DNA of 64,000 nucleotides from Aeromonas schubertii. GTDB taxonomy: Bacteria > Pseudomonadota > Gammaproteobacteria > Enterobacterales > Aeromonadaceae. Made by a program: the position numbers and the translations under genes. The DNA lies in NCBI RefSeq assembly GCF_000820105.1, contig NZ_CDDB01000106.1, positions 1 to 64,000 of the forward strand, read 5' to 3'. The notes under the pieces are model-generated. The model worked only from the letters and a program-made list of their open reading frames with translations. It did not search any database and had not been told where the DNA came from. This document shows positions 50,923 through 60,392 of this stretch, one piece after another. Position 1 is the first letter of the stretch; every line of letters begins with the position of its first letter.

Positions 50923-53411
50923 AGGACCTCCTTGACGGCGATATCGGGCACCCACTGGCCCCGGCTCTCGCGCCGGGGAGGGGTCGCCTCACTGGGTTGA
51001 TTGAGATGCGCCTCGAACAGGCGCAGCTTGTCGGGATCACTCAGGGTGGCGCGCCACTCGCACTCCCAGCTACCGACCACGGCATCCATGGCAGACTCGA
51101 GCTCGGGGGCGATGCCCAGTCGATCGTCGATGATGACCGACTTGAGGTAGTCGAGCCCCCCCTCCATCCCCTCGAGCCAGACCGAGGTGCGCTGCAGGCG
51201 ATCCCCGGTGCGCACGTAGAACATCAGCAGCCGGTCGATGTAGCGGATCAGGGTCTCGTCATCGAGGTCGGTGGCGAAGAGATCCCCGTGGCGCGGCTTC
51301 ATCCCCCCGTTGCCACAGACATAGAGGTTCCATCCCCGCTCGGTGGCGATCACCCCGATGTCCTTGCTCTGGGCCTCGGCGCACTCCCGGGTGCAGCCCG
51401 AGACCGCGAACTTGAGCTTGTGGGGGGCCCGCAGCCCCTTGTAGCGGTGCTCCAGGCGCTGGGTCATGGCCAGCGAGTCCTGCACCCCGTAGCGGCACCA
51501 GGTCGACCCCACGCATGACTTCACGGTGCGCACCGACTTGCCATAGGCCTGGCCCGTCTCGAAGCCGGCCGCCACCAGTTCGCCCCAGATGGCGGGCAGC
51601 TGATCCCGGCGCGCCCCCAGCATGTCGATGCGCTGGCCACCGGTTATCTTGGTGAAGAGGCCATAGCGCTCGGCGATCTCCCCCAGGGTGATGAGGCCAC
51701 GGGCGGTGATCTCGCCGCCGGCGATGCGCGGCACCACCGAATAGGTGCCATCCCGCTGCACGTTGGCAAGGAAGCGATCGTTGGTGTCTTGCAAGGCCCG
51801 GTGTGGCCTCGCCAGCACGTGCTCATTCCACAGGGACGAGAGGATGGAGGCGATCGCCGGCTTGCACACCTCACAGCCAAGCCCTTGCCCATGGCGGGCG
51901 AGCAGGCTCTCGAAGTCGCGGATCGCCTCGACCCGGACCAGGTGGCAGAGCGCCTGGCGGCTGAAGGGGAAGTGCTCGCACAGGTGGTCGTTGGTCTCGA
52001 CCCCGAGCTCGGCCAGGGTCTCGTCGATCACCTTCTTGAGCAGGTTGGTGCAACCGCCGCAGCCGGTGCCGGCCCGGGTTACCCCCTTGATCTGGCCAAG
52101 CTCCCTGTGCCCCTCGCGCACCGCCGCCACCACGGCCCCCTTGCTCACGTTGTGGCAGGAGCAGAGGGTCGCACTGTCGCTTAAGGTGAGCGGCGCCGCC
52201 GCCTCTCCGGTGAGCAGGCCGAGCAGGGGTGAGGGCAGCGCCGCCCCCTGCTGGTAGTAGCCGAGCAGGCGATCGTAGTCGCTGCCGTCCCCCACCAAAA
52301 TGGCCCCGAGCAACCGGGTTCCCCCCTCGTCCACCACCAGCTTCTTGTAGACGCCGGTGCTGCGGTCGAGCAGTTGCAGGCTCTGGGCCCCGGGGGTGCT
52401 TCCCAGGCCATCACCGATGGCCCCCACCTCCACCCCCATCAGCTTGAGACGGGTGGACATGTCGGCCCCGCCAAAGCGGCTGGTACCACCACACAGGGTC
52501 GCCACCGCGGCACGGGCCATCTGGTAGCCGGGGGCCACCAGCCCGAAGATACGCCCCTGCCACAGGGCGCACTCGCCGATGGCGAGGATGGCAGGATCCG
52601 AACTCTGGCAGCCCTCGTCGATGATGATGCCGCCGCGCTCCCCCACCGCGAGCCCCCCCTCCCGGGCCAGGGCATCGGCCGGGCGGATCCCGGCGGAGAA
52701 GAGCAGCACATCACACTCCAGATGACTGCCGTCGGCAAACGCCAGACGGTGGCGTCCCTGCTCGCCGTCGACGATCTCCCGGGTGCCCTTGCCCAGGTGC
52801 ACCTCGACCCCCAGGGCCCCAATCTTGTCGGCCAACAGCTCGCCACCGAGATCGTCGAGCTGCACCGGCATCAGGCGCGGGGCAAACTCCACCACATGGG
52901 TCTTGAGGCCGAGCAGGCGCAGGGCGTTGGCCGCCTCGAGCCCGAGCAGCCCCCCGCCGATCACGGCACCGCTGCGGGCGTGGGCACAGGCCTCGCGAAT
53001 GGCGGCCAGATCCTCCAGGGTGCGATAGACGAAGCAGTGGCTGCGCTCGCGCCCCGGGATCGGCGGGACGAAGGGCACAGAGCCCGTGGCCAGCACCAGT
53101 CGGTCGTAGTCGACCCGCTCCCCGCCGGCCAGCACCACGGCCCTGGCCTCCCTGTCCAGGGCCTGCACGCTGGCTCCGAGGCGCAGATCGATGTCGTGGC
53201 CCGCATACCAGGCGGGATCGGCCAGCCGTAACCCCTCGGGGGAGCGGCCGCCGAACACCTCGGAGAGGTGCACCCTGTCATAGGCGGGATCGCACTCCGC
53301 CCCCAGCACGGTCAGATCGAAGCGCGCCAGGCCCCCTTCGGCCACCAGCTGCTCCACGAAGTGGTGGCCCACCATGCCGTTGCCCACCACAACCAGTCGC
53401 TCTTTTTCCAT
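50919..53411 (-). CDS. nirB: Nitrite reductase (NADH) large subunit
   Basis: 830 residues: FAD/NADH oxidoreductase domain (VVVGNGMVGHHFVEQL), BFD-like 2Fe-2S region (LCSCHNVSKG, GTGCGGCTNLL), and C-terminal sirohaem/4Fe-4S domain (CVGSTWCRYG, SGCTRECAEAQSKDIGV). Assimilatory role is indicated by the surrounding nas genes. 15 bp after nasD. Confidence 0.95.
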   Translation of the reverse strand: MEKERLVVVGNGMVGHHFVEQLVAEGGLARFDLTVLGAECDPAYDRVHLSEVFGGRSPEGLRLADPAWYAGHDIDLRLGASVQALDREARAVVLAGGERVDYDRLVLATGSVPFVPPIPGRERSHCFVYRTLEDLAAIREACAHARSGAVIGGGLLGLEAANALRLLGLKTHVVEFAPRLMPVQLDDLGGELLADKIGALGVEVHLGKGTREIVDGEQGRHRLAFADGSHLECDVLLFSAGIRPADALAREGGLAVGERGGIIIDEGCQSSDPAILAIGECALWQGRIFGLVAPGYQMARAAVATLCGGTSRFGGADMSTRLKLMGVEVGAIGDGLGSTPGAQSLQLLDRSTGVYKKLVVDEGGTRLLGAILVGDGSDYDRLLGYYQQGAALPSPLLGLLTGEAAAPLTLSDSATLCSCHNVSKGAVVAAVREGHRELGQIKGVTRAGTGCGGCTNLLKKVIDETLAELGVETNDHLCEHFPFSRQALCHLVRVEAIRDFESLLARHGQGLGCEVCKPAIASILSSLWNEHVLARPHRALQDTNDRFLANVQRDGTYSVVPRIAGGEITARGLITLGEIAERYGLFTKITGGQRIDMLGARRDQLPAIWGELVAAGFETGQAYGKSVRTVKSCVGSTWCRYGVQDSLAMTQRLEHRYKGLRAPHKLKFAVSGCTRECAEAQSKDIGVIATERGWNLYVCGNGGMKPRHGDLFATDLDDETLIRYIDRLLMFYVRTGDRLQRTSVWLEGMEGGLDYLKSVIIDDRLGIAPELESAMDAVVGSWECEWRATLSDPDKLRLFEAHLNQPSEATPPRRESRGQWVPDIAVKEVL

Positions 53412-53426
53412 CCCTACTCCTCCTTG

Positions 53427-54254
53427 TCAGGCGCGGCGCTTGCCGCTCTGGGCCCGGCTCTCCTCCCCCTTGAGGGGAGTCACCTTGCGCTGTTTCTCAT
53501 ACAGGAAGCGCAGCACCTGCTGGCGCAGCCTGTGGTAGTGGTGATCGTCGGCCAGGGCCACCCGCTCCCGCGGCCGTGCCAGGGGCACCGGCAGCACCTC
53601 GCCGATGGTGGCGCTCGGCCCATTGGTGAGCATGACGATGCGATCCGAGAGCAGCACCGCCTCGTCCACGTCGTGGGTCACCATGATGACGGTGGTGCCA
53701 AGCTGGGCCTGGATCCCCATCAGGGCATCCTGCAGATGGGCCCGGGTCAGGGCATCGAGGGCCCCGAACGGTTCGTCCATCAGCAGCACCTTGGGGCTCA
53801 GGGAGAGGGCCCGGGCGATGCCGACCCGCTGCTTCATCCCCCCGGAGATCTCGTGGGGCATCTTGTGAGCCGCATGCTCCATCTGCACCAGGGTGAGAAA
53901 CTCCATCACCCGCTCGCTCACCCGGGCGCGCCCCCTGGTCACCTGGCGCACCGCCAGGGCCACGTTCTCGAACACGGTGAGCCAGGGGAGCAGGGCATGG
54001 TGCTGAAACACCATGGCCCGCTCTGGCCCGGGTCCGGCCACCTCGCGCCCCGCCAGGATGACCCCCCCACGGGTCGGCTCGCACAGGCCGGCCACCAGGT
54101 TGAGCAGGGTGCTCTTGCCGCAGCCAGAGTGGCCGATGAGGGAGATAAACTCCCCCTGCTCGATGCGCAGGTTGACCTGGGTCAGGGCCTCGAAGAAGCC
54201 CCGCTCGGTGGCAAAACCCACCCCCAGATCGCTCAGTTGTAAGAAGCTGTTCAT
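53427..54254 (-). CDS. nasD: Nitrate ABC transporter ATP-binding protein
   Basis: 275 residues: Walker A GHSGCGKSTLLN, signature ISGGMKQRV, Walker B VLLMDEPFGALD. NrtD/NasD group. ATG 54254 with GAGGAG is preferred to an upstream frame that enters the permease gene. Works with the permease and binding protein immediately upstream. Confidence 0.9.
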   Translation of the reverse strand: MNSFLQLSDLGVGFATERGFFEALTQVNLRIEQGEFISLIGHSGCGKSTLLNLVAGLCEPTRGGVILAGREVAGPGPERAMVFQHHALLPWLTVFENVALAVRQVTRGRARVSERVMEFLTLVQMEHAAHKMPHEISGGMKQRVGIARALSLSPKVLLMDEPFGALDALTRAHLQDALMGIQAQLGTTVIMVTHDVDEAVLLSDRIVMLTNGPSATIGEVLPVPLARPRERVALADDHHYHRLRQQVLRFLYEKQRKVTPLKGEESRAQSGKRRA

Positions 54255-54264
54255 GGTTGTCTCC

Positions 54265-55194
54265 TCAGCGCAGGGCCGCACGCTTGTCCCAGGACCAGCG
54301 CTGCTGCAGGGTCAGCATCAGGCGATCGAGGGCACAGCCGATGAGGCCTATGGTGAGCACGGCCACCATGATGCGGGCCAGGGAGCTGGCGCCGCCGTTT
54401 TGAAACTCGTCCCAGACGAACTTGCCGAGCCCGGGGTTCTGGGCCAGCATCTCGGCCGCGATCAGCACCATCCAGGCCACCCCGAGGGATAGGCGCAGGC
54501 CGGTGAAGATCATGGGCAGGGCCCCGGGCAACACGAGGCGGCGCACATGGGTCCACCAGGAGAGACGCAGCACCCGGCTGACGTTGTGCAGGTCAGGATC
54601 CAGAGAGCCCACCCCCACCGCCGTGTTGATCAGGGTCGGCCAGAGGGAGCAGAGGGCCACGGTAGCCGCCGAGATGAGAAACGACTTGGAGAAGGCCGGA
54701 TCCTTGCTCACATAGAGGGCGCTCACCACCAGGGTGATGAGGGGCAGCCAGGCCAGCGGCGAGATGGGCTTGAGCAACTGCACCAAGGGGTTGACCGCCT
54801 GATAGAGGCGCGGACTCATGCCGAGCACGATGCCAAGAGGCACCGCCATCAGGGTGGCGAGGCCAAAACCGAGCAACACGGTGAGCAGGCTGGTCGCCAC
54901 CTGGCTGACGAAGGTGGGACGCCCCGTATAGGGCACCTGGCTCACCCGGGCCGCCGGATCCGCCGCCAGCCGCTCGGCGTTGCGCCGGGCCTGACGCTCG
55001 AGGAAGGCCTGCTCGCGCTCGCGCTCGGCCAGGAACTCCTGCCCCAGCTGGCCCGCCTGAGTGAGGGTGGCCACAGGCCCAGGCAGGGTCCCGAGAGAGG
55101 TGTGCACCCGGCTCGCCCCCCACTGCCAGATCAGCAGGAAGAGGGTGATGCCGAGCAAGGGCCAGAGCAGCCCCTTGAAGAGGTGATGGTTCAT
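54265..55194 (-). CDS. nasE: Nitrate ABC transporter permease
   Basis: 309 residues of the BPD permease family; about six membrane segments, with the EAA-loop equivalent near LRLSWWTHVRRLVLPGALP. A charged insertion (about residues 45-80) precedes the second segment, as in NrtB/NasE proteins. Confidence 0.9.
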   Translation of the reverse strand: MNHHLFKGLLWPLLGITLFLLIWQWGASRVHTSLGTLPGPVATLTQAGQLGQEFLAEREREQAFLERQARRNAERLAADPAARVSQVPYTGRPTFVSQVATSLLTVLLGFGLATLMAVPLGIVLGMSPRLYQAVNPLVQLLKPISPLAWLPLITLVVSALYVSKDPAFSKSFLISAATVALCSLWPTLINTAVGVGSLDPDLHNVSRVLRLSWWTHVRRLVLPGALPMIFTGLRLSLGVAWMVLIAAEMLAQNPGLGKFVWDEFQNGGASSLARIMVAVLTIGLIGCALDRLMLTLQQRWSWDKRAALR

Positions 55195-55208
55195 GTGGCG
55201 CTCCTTGC

Positions 55209-56549
55209 TTACTGCACCCGCTCATCGCCCTTGAGGCCGATGGCAAACTGGTTGAGGTAGTCGTTGGGACGACGAGCGTCGAAGGTATGGCCGTCGATAA
55301 AGCCCGACTCGGCGGGGCGATAGCCGCTCTCGCTGGCAAAATCCACAAACTCCCCGGCCTTGAACTTGCCCTCGGCCACCAGGGCCTCGGCGGCCTGGCG
55401 ATAGACCTCGGGGCGGTAGACGGCCCGGGCCACGGCGTCATACCAGGCGTCGCTCTGGCCGGTCGGGATCTGCCCCCAGCGACGCATCTGGGTCAGCATC
55501 CAGACCGCATCCGAGTAGTAGGGGTAGCTGGCGTGACGGCGAAAGAAGAGGGTGAAGTCGGGGGCCGGGCGCACATCCTCCTTGCCGTAGCGGAAGGAAC
55601 CGGTCATGGCGGCGGCGATCACCGGCTGGTCGGCCCCCACGTAGTCGGGACGGGCCAGCAGCGTCACCGCCTCGGGGCGGTTGCGATTCTCCCCCTCGTC
55701 GAGCCAGCGGGCGGCCCGCAGCAGCGCCTTGACCAGCCGCACATGGGTGTTGGGGTAGCGCTCGGCGAAGGCGCGGGTCACCCCCAGTACTTTCTCGGGG
55801 TTGGAGTCCCAGATCTCTGCATCCGTGATGACCGGCACCCCCAGCCCCTTGGCCAGGGCCTGTTGATTCCACGGCTCACCCACGCAGTACCCCGCGATGG
55901 TGCCGGCCTCCAGGGTGGCCGGCATCTGGGGCGGCGGGGTCACCGAGAGCAGCACCTGGGCATCGAGCTGACCCGTGTTGTCCCCCCGCGCCGGGGCGTA
56001 GTAACCCGGATGCAGCCCCCCCGCCGCCAGCCAGTAGCGCAGCTCGTAGTTGTGGGTGGAGACGGGAAACACCATGCCCATGTTGAAGGGCTTGCCCTGG
56101 CTGCGGTACTGCTCCACCACCGGCTTGAGGGAGGCGGCGCTCACCGGCCCCGTGTGACCGGCCAACGCCGGCTGCATCTGCTGCCACACCGCGTTGGCCA
56201 CCGTGATGGCGTTGCCGTTGCGATCGAGCGACAGGGCCGTGACCAGCTCGGCCCGGGTGCCAATCCCCACATGGGCCGCCAGGGGCTGACCGGCCAGCAT
56301 CTGGGCGCCATCGAGCTCGCCACCGATGACCCGGTCGAGCAGCACCTTCCAGTTGGCCTGGGGCTCCAGGGTCACGTAGAGCCCCTCCTCCTCGAAGTAG
56401 CCCTTCTCATAGGCCACCGCCAGGGGAGCCATGTCGGTCAGCTTGATAAAGCCAAGCCGCAGCGCCTCCTTCTCCGGCGGTCCCACTTCGGCGTGGGCAA
56501 CCGCCCCCAGCAACAGGGCACAGAGCGCCCCCCATCTCTTTATGCTCAT
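55209..56549 (-). CDS. nasF: Nitrate/nitrite-binding protein of ABC transporter
   Basis: 446 residues with a Sec signal peptide (ending AHA) and the NrtA/NasF ligand-binding fold (LRLGFIKLTDMAPLAVAYEKG at about 31-51). No lipobox, so it is a soluble periplasmic binder. Preceded by the antitermination leader at 56606-56700, so it should be induced by nitrate or nitrite. Confidence 0.92.
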   Translation of the reverse strand: MSIKRWGALCALLLGAVAHAEVGPPEKEALRLGFIKLTDMAPLAVAYEKGYFEEEGLYVTLEPQANWKVLLDRVIGGELDGAQMLAGQPLAAHVGIGTRAELVTALSLDRNGNAITVANAVWQQMQPALAGHTGPVSAASLKPVVEQYRSQGKPFNMGMVFPVSTHNYELRYWLAAGGLHPGYYAPARGDNTGQLDAQVLLSVTPPPQMPATLEAGTIAGYCVGEPWNQQALAKGLGVPVITDAEIWDSNPEKVLGVTRAFAERYPNTHVRLVKALLRAARWLDEGENRNRPEAVTLLARPDYVGADQPVIAAAMTGSFRYGKEDVRPAPDFTLFFRRHASYPYYSDAVWMLTQMRRWGQIPTGQSDAWYDAVARAVYRPEVYRQAAEALVAEGKFKAGEFVDFASESGYRPAESGFIDGHTFDARRPNDYLNQFAIGLKGDERVQ

Positions 56550-56605
56550 CCTCGCTCCTCCCTGAGTCCGTCAAGGCGGGACACCGTTGCCCCGGATGAC
56601 GGCAC

Positions 56606-56639
56606 AAAAAAAGCCCCACCGATACGGGATCGGTGGGGC
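56606..56639 (-). promoter_or_regulatory. Leader terminator before nasF (ANTAR target)
   Basis: On the minus strand GCCCCACCGAT pairs with ATCGGTGGGGC (5-nt loop) and runs into seven T residues, 57 nt before the nasF start. Two more hairpins lie just upstream (GGCCTG/CAGGCC, 56650-56664; GGCGGG/CCCGCC, 56671-56687). This is the arrangement that NasT/NasR ANTAR proteins read through when nitrate is present. Confidence 0.75.
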
Positions 56640-56707
56640 GACATTGCCCGGCCTGTGACAGGCCATCGATGGCGGGTCTTGCCCGCCTGAGTAACCGTTA
56701 TCGACTA

Positions 56708-56723
56708 TTCATTTACCGTGCCA
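56708..56723 (-). promoter_or_regulatory. Degenerate sigma-54 -24 element upstream of nasF leader
   Basis: Minus strand TGGCACGGTAAATGAA has a perfect -24 TGGCACG but lacks the -12 GC. Either a weak RpoN promoter or chance. Confidence 0.3.
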
Positions 56724-56820
56724 GCTCGGCAATCTGCCCCTGCGAGCCGGCTCCTCACCGCTTGCTTCGCGCCCACCGCCGCCCCTTGCGCCAAATCGGG
56801 TCACGGCTGCACCAAATCGG

Positions 56821-57381
56821 TTATCCGGCCAGGAGCTGGCGAGCCAGCTCCCCCAGGCTCTTGCTCTGGGCCATGGCGGCCCGACGCAGCAGCTGGTAGG
56901 CCTCCTCCTCTCCCAACCCATGCTGGCGCATCAGCCGCCCCTTGGCCCGCTCCACCAGGCGGCGCTCCTCGAGCCTGCGGGTGAGCCCCTGCTCCCGCTC
57001 TGCCCCCTCGGCCAGCAGCAAGGTGAGCTGGCGCGCCAGGGAGAGCCAGGCCGCTATCTTCTCCCGCTCGCCGCAGCCGTGGGGCACCAGCCAGACCCCA
57101 ACCCCCATCAGGCTCTCCTGCTCACGGGCGGGAATGCGCTCGCAAAAGAGCACCCGCGGCAGGTCGGGGCGCGCCTTCAAGGCCAGGCGCAGCTCGGCGG
57201 TGATCTGGCGACAGCTGATCATCAGGCCCGCCGCCTCTCCCTGCGCCTGCAGCAGGGCGCGACGGTCGAGAATACGGGGTTGATAGCCATAGTGGCTGCA
57301 GAGCCCGGCCAGGCGGTTGGCCTGGCCCGGTTCATCGGCGTGGATCAGCACGCAGGCTGTCTCTTGCTGGGGTGAGTGCAT
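56821..57381 (-). CDS. nasT: ANTAR-domain antitermination regulator NasT-like
   Basis: 186 residues: N-terminal receiver-like domain and C-terminal ANTAR RNA-binding domain (about 130-186, RRLVERAKGRLMRQHGLGEEEAYQLLRRAAM). Start 57381 follows GGAGG by 4 nt. It sits between nasA and the nasF leader and should bind the leader hairpins to prevent termination. Whether a NasS-like sensor partner exists is not visible here. Confidence 0.9.
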   Translation of the reverse strand: MHSPQQETACVLIHADEPGQANRLAGLCSHYGYQPRILDRRALLQAQGEAAGLMISCRQITAELRLALKARPDLPRVLFCERIPAREQESLMGVGVWLVPHGCGEREKIAAWLSLARQLTLLLAEGAEREQGLTRRLEERRLVERAKGRLMRQHGLGEEEAYQLLRRAAMAQSKSLGELARQLLAG

Positions 57382-57442
57382 GGCGCCTCCGTCACGGGTT
57401 GTGGTCGGAGGACAACGCAACATGGAGACCAACTTATTGAAT

Positions 57443-57471
57443 CTACCCCCTTTTTATATACAAGGGGGTAG
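57443..57471. promoter_or_regulatory. Hairpin between nasA and nasT
   Basis: CTACCCCCTT and AAGGGGGTAG pair across a TA-rich 9-nt loop. On the minus strand it reads CTACCCCCTTGTATATAAA, so it may be a nasA terminator, an operator, or contain a nasT promoter. Confidence 0.45.
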
Positions 57472-57477
57472 TCGGGG

Positions 57478-60114
57478 CTAGTCGGGCCTGTGGCGCTCTA
57501 CCAGGCGCGCCACCTCGGGCAGGCAGGTGCCGCAGTTGCTACCGCAACCGAGCAGGGCCTGCAACCCGGCCACCTCCCCGATCCCCTGCTCCTCGATCGC
57601 CGCCAGGATCTGCCGCTCGCTCACCCGCAGGCAGGAGCAGATAAGCCGGCTCGCCCCGGCCAGGGCCTGATCCAGGGTGGTGATGAGGGCATCGGCCTGC
57701 AGCGGAGCCCCAAGCAGGCTGGCCAGGGTATCGATGCGCACCGAGCGGGGGCTCGGGGTCACCAACAGCAGGCTGTTGATGCGCCCCTGGCGCAGCTCGA
57801 TGGCCAGCCAGCCCCTGGCCTGGGGCAGCCGCAGCCAGTTGCCCGCACGGTTGAGCCGGCCCCAGCTCTGTGCCTCGCTCTCCTGCCAGCTCGCCAGCCA
57901 CTGGCATAGGGCGCCCCCGTGCGCACCCAGGGTGCGCCGCGCCCACCACTGTACCGGGTGGGCCCAGGGCTCGCTGCCCAGCCAGAGCCCCTGCCAGAGC
58001 AGGGGGCGGGCGCTGACCCACACCCGACTCTGCTTGAAGGCGGGCTGGCCCGAGAGGGGATCGACCCGGGGTGCCACCAGCCGGTTGACCCCGGCCCCCC
58101 GCCCATGGGCCTCGCTCCAGTGCATCGGCATAAAAGCCTCCCCCTCCCGCAGCCCCTCGTCCTGCTCGGCCAGGGCGTGGGCCAGCCCCTGCTCGCTCTC
58201 GATGACCAGCAGATCCCCGGGCTCGGCTCCCAGGGTCCGCAGGCTGGCGGCGCCCAGCCTCAGGGTGGGCCAGGGCTCGGCCTCCTGCAGACGGGCCACA
58301 TGGCCGGTGCGGGTCATGGTGTGCCACTGATCCCGCAGCCGCCCCGAGTTGAGCAGCAGCCCCACCCCCGGCGCCGGGGTCTCCCCAAGCGGCTCCGGTG
58401 CCAGCGTGACCGGCCCCGGCTCAGCCGGCACCACCAGCCGGGCTCGCCCGTCCGCAGTGGCGAAGCGGCCATCTTCGAAGAGACGCCGGCATCCTGCCGG
58501 GTGCGCCCGGTTGACCGGCCAGGAGAGGGGCTCGAGCCCCTCGTACTGCTCCCGGGTCAGGGTGGCCAGGGCCGAGATGTCGAAGTGGCGCTCCCCCCGG
58601 TTCTCGAAGCCCGAGAGGGCCGCGTGCTCGCAGAAGATCTGGTGTTCGTGCTCATAGGGGAAGGCCTGCTCAAAGCCGAGGCGGCGCGCCACCTGGGTCA
58701 GGGCCCACCAGTCGGGACGCACCTCGCCGGGAGGGGGAAGAAAGGGGCGCTGGCGACTCAGGGTGCGCTCCGAATTGGTGACCGTCCCCCCCTTCTCCCC
58801 CCAGGCGGCGGCGGGGAGCAGCAGGTGGGCAAAGCCGGCCGTGTCGCTCTGGTCGGTGATCTCCGAGACCACCAGCAGCTCGCAGCGCGCCAGTGCCTCG
58901 CGCACCCGCAGGGTATCGGGCAGGGAGGCGGCCGGATTGGTACCGAGCACCCAGAGGGCGCGGATCTCACCCCGATGCACCGCCTCGAACAGCGCCACCG
59001 CCTTGTGCCCAGGCCCCGTCACCACCCGGGGTGCGCCCCAGAAGCGGGTGAGGCGATCCCGACTCTCCTGGTCAAAGCCCATGTGGGCGGCGAGCTGGGT
59101 CGCCAGCCCCCCCACCTCGCGCCCCCCCATGGCATTGGGCTGGCCGGTCATGGAGAAGGGGGCCGCCCCCGGTTTGCCGATGCGGCCGGTGAGCAGGTGA
59201 GCGTTGATGATGGCGCCGGCCTGATCCACCCCCTGCCGGGACTGGTTGATCCCCTGGCAAAACAGGGTCAGGGTGCGCGCGGTGGCACCAAACAGTCGAT
59301 AGAAGCCGAGCAAGTCCGCCAGCGGCAGATCGCAGGCCTCGGCCACCGCCTCCGGCCGCCAGCGGGGATCGTCCAGGGTGGCGGCCAGGGCATCGAAACC
59401 GGCCACATGACGAGCCACATACTCCCGGTCCCACAGCCCCTCGTCGAGCAGATAACGGCCCAATCCGCTCCAGAGGGCAAGATCGCTGCCCGGGCGCAGG
59501 GGCAGGTGAAGATCTCCCTGGCTCGCCGTCATGGTCTGGCGCGGGTCGATGACCACCAGACGCATGGCCGGGCGCCGCTCCCTGGCCTGCTGCAGACGAC
59601 GAAACAGCACAGGGTGGGTCCAGGCCGTGTTGGCACCGGCCAGCACCACCAGATCCGCCAGCTCCAGATCCTCGTAGCAGGCGGGCACCAGGTCCTCCCC
59701 GAAGGCGCGCTGGTGCGCCACCACCGCCGAGGCCATGCACAGGCGCGAGTTGGTATCCACGTGGGGGGAGCCGATAAATCCCTTCATCAGCTTGTTCGCC
59801 ACGTAGTAATCCTCACAGGTGAGCTGCCCCGAGAGGTAGAGGGCCACGCTCTCTGGCCCCGACTCGCCGATGATGCGCGTCAGCTCTGCGGCCAGCCGAT
59901 CCAGGGCCGCCTCCCAGCCTATCCGCTCGCCCCCCCAGCGGGGATAGAGCAGCCGCCTCGGGATATCGAGGCTCTCGATCAGGCTGGCCCCCTTGATACA
60001 CAGGGCCCCCCGGTTGGCCGGATGAGCCTCATCCCCCGAGAGGTGCCAGGCCTCCCCCTCCCGCTCAACCCGAACGCCGCAGCCGACGCCGCAGTAGGCA
60101 CACACACTTCGCAT
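57478..60114 (-). CDS. nasA: Assimilatory nitrate reductase catalytic subunit with C-terminal 2Fe-2S domain
   Basis: 878 residues, cytoplasmic (no Tat signal). N-terminal 4Fe-4S cluster ligands C5, C8, C12 and C39, molybdopterin domains, and a C-terminal BFD-like domain (CSC then CGSNCGTC) that receives electrons. Start 60114 is preferred because GAGAGGCGAG lies before it; an ATG at 60129 would sit at the end of a leader terminator. NtrC/sigma-54 elements lie upstream. Confidence 0.93.
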   Translation of the reverse strand: MRSVCAYCGVGCGVRVEREGEAWHLSGDEAHPANRGALCIKGASLIESLDIPRRLLYPRWGGERIGWEAALDRLAAELTRIIGESGPESVALYLSGQLTCEDYYVANKLMKGFIGSPHVDTNSRLCMASAVVAHQRAFGEDLVPACYEDLELADLVVLAGANTAWTHPVLFRRLQQARERRPAMRLVVIDPRQTMTASQGDLHLPLRPGSDLALWSGLGRYLLDEGLWDREYVARHVAGFDALAATLDDPRWRPEAVAEACDLPLADLLGFYRLFGATARTLTLFCQGINQSRQGVDQAGAIINAHLLTGRIGKPGAAPFSMTGQPNAMGGREVGGLATQLAAHMGFDQESRDRLTRFWGAPRVVTGPGHKAVALFEAVHRGEIRALWVLGTNPAASLPDTLRVREALARCELLVVSEITDQSDTAGFAHLLLPAAAWGEKGGTVTNSERTLSRQRPFLPPPGEVRPDWWALTQVARRLGFEQAFPYEHEHQIFCEHAALSGFENRGERHFDISALATLTREQYEGLEPLSWPVNRAHPAGCRRLFEDGRFATADGRARLVVPAEPGPVTLAPEPLGETPAPGVGLLLNSGRLRDQWHTMTRTGHVARLQEAEPWPTLRLGAASLRTLGAEPGDLLVIESEQGLAHALAEQDEGLREGEAFMPMHWSEAHGRGAGVNRLVAPRVDPLSGQPAFKQSRVWVSARPLLWQGLWLGSEPWAHPVQWWARRTLGAHGGALCQWLASWQESEAQSWGRLNRAGNWLRLPQARGWLAIELRQGRINSLLLVTPSPRSVRIDTLASLLGAPLQADALITTLDQALAGASRLICSCLRVSERQILAAIEEQGIGEVAGLQALLGCGSNCGTCLPEVARLVERHRPD

Positions 60115-60129
60115 CTCGCCTCTCCCCAT

Positions 60130-60163
60130 AAAAAAAGCGCCCGCCCCCCGGGGGGGCAGACGC
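60130..60163 (-). promoter_or_regulatory. Leader terminator before nasA
   Basis: On the minus strand a GC-rich stem (GCG..GCCCCCC / GGGGGGC..GCGC) is followed by seven T residues, ending 15 nt before the nasA start. Read with the nasF leader and nasT it implies a second antitermination target. A further stem (TGGTC/GACCA with inner GGCC pairs) lies at 60181-60207. Confidence 0.7.
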
Positions 60164-60233
60164 CGTTGTCATTGCCACTCTGGTCACAGGCCTGCCGGCC
60201 GCGACCAATTGTCATCTGATCAGCCAAAGCGCA

Positions 60234-60249
60234 AGCAAGGGGCGCGCCA
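60234..60249 (-). promoter_or_regulatory. Sigma-54 promoter of nasA
   Basis: Minus strand TGGCGCGCCCCTTGCT matches TGGCACG-N4-TTGCW with one mismatch and correct 10-bp spacing between GG and GC. Predicted start of transcription is about 60223, giving a leader of about 110 nt that includes the attenuator. Confidence 0.75.
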
Positions 60250-60290
60250 ATCGGGCACGGCGGCGGCGGGGCGCCGCGCCGGGGCGATAG

Positions 60291-60307
60291 CTCACCACGT
60301 TGGTGCA
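60291..60307. promoter_or_regulatory. NtrC-like binding site
   Basis: Minus strand TGCACCAACGTGGTGAG fits TGCACC-N5-GGTGCA with two mismatches at the end. It lies about 70 bp upstream of the predicted sigma-54 start, and a weaker half-site (GGCACC) is found at 60323-60328. Confidence 0.6.
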
Positions 60308-60392
60308 ATCCTCCCATCTTGGTGCCCGAATACGGAGTGGTCCTCTCCCCTCTGGAGGTATAAGCTGCCCCTATCAGCCAAAAAGGAGCCAA

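Noticed and set aside
57919-60219. 766-codon plus-strand frame opposite nasA
   Set aside because: Shadow of nasA; composition biased to Gly, Gln, Pro and His with no domain.
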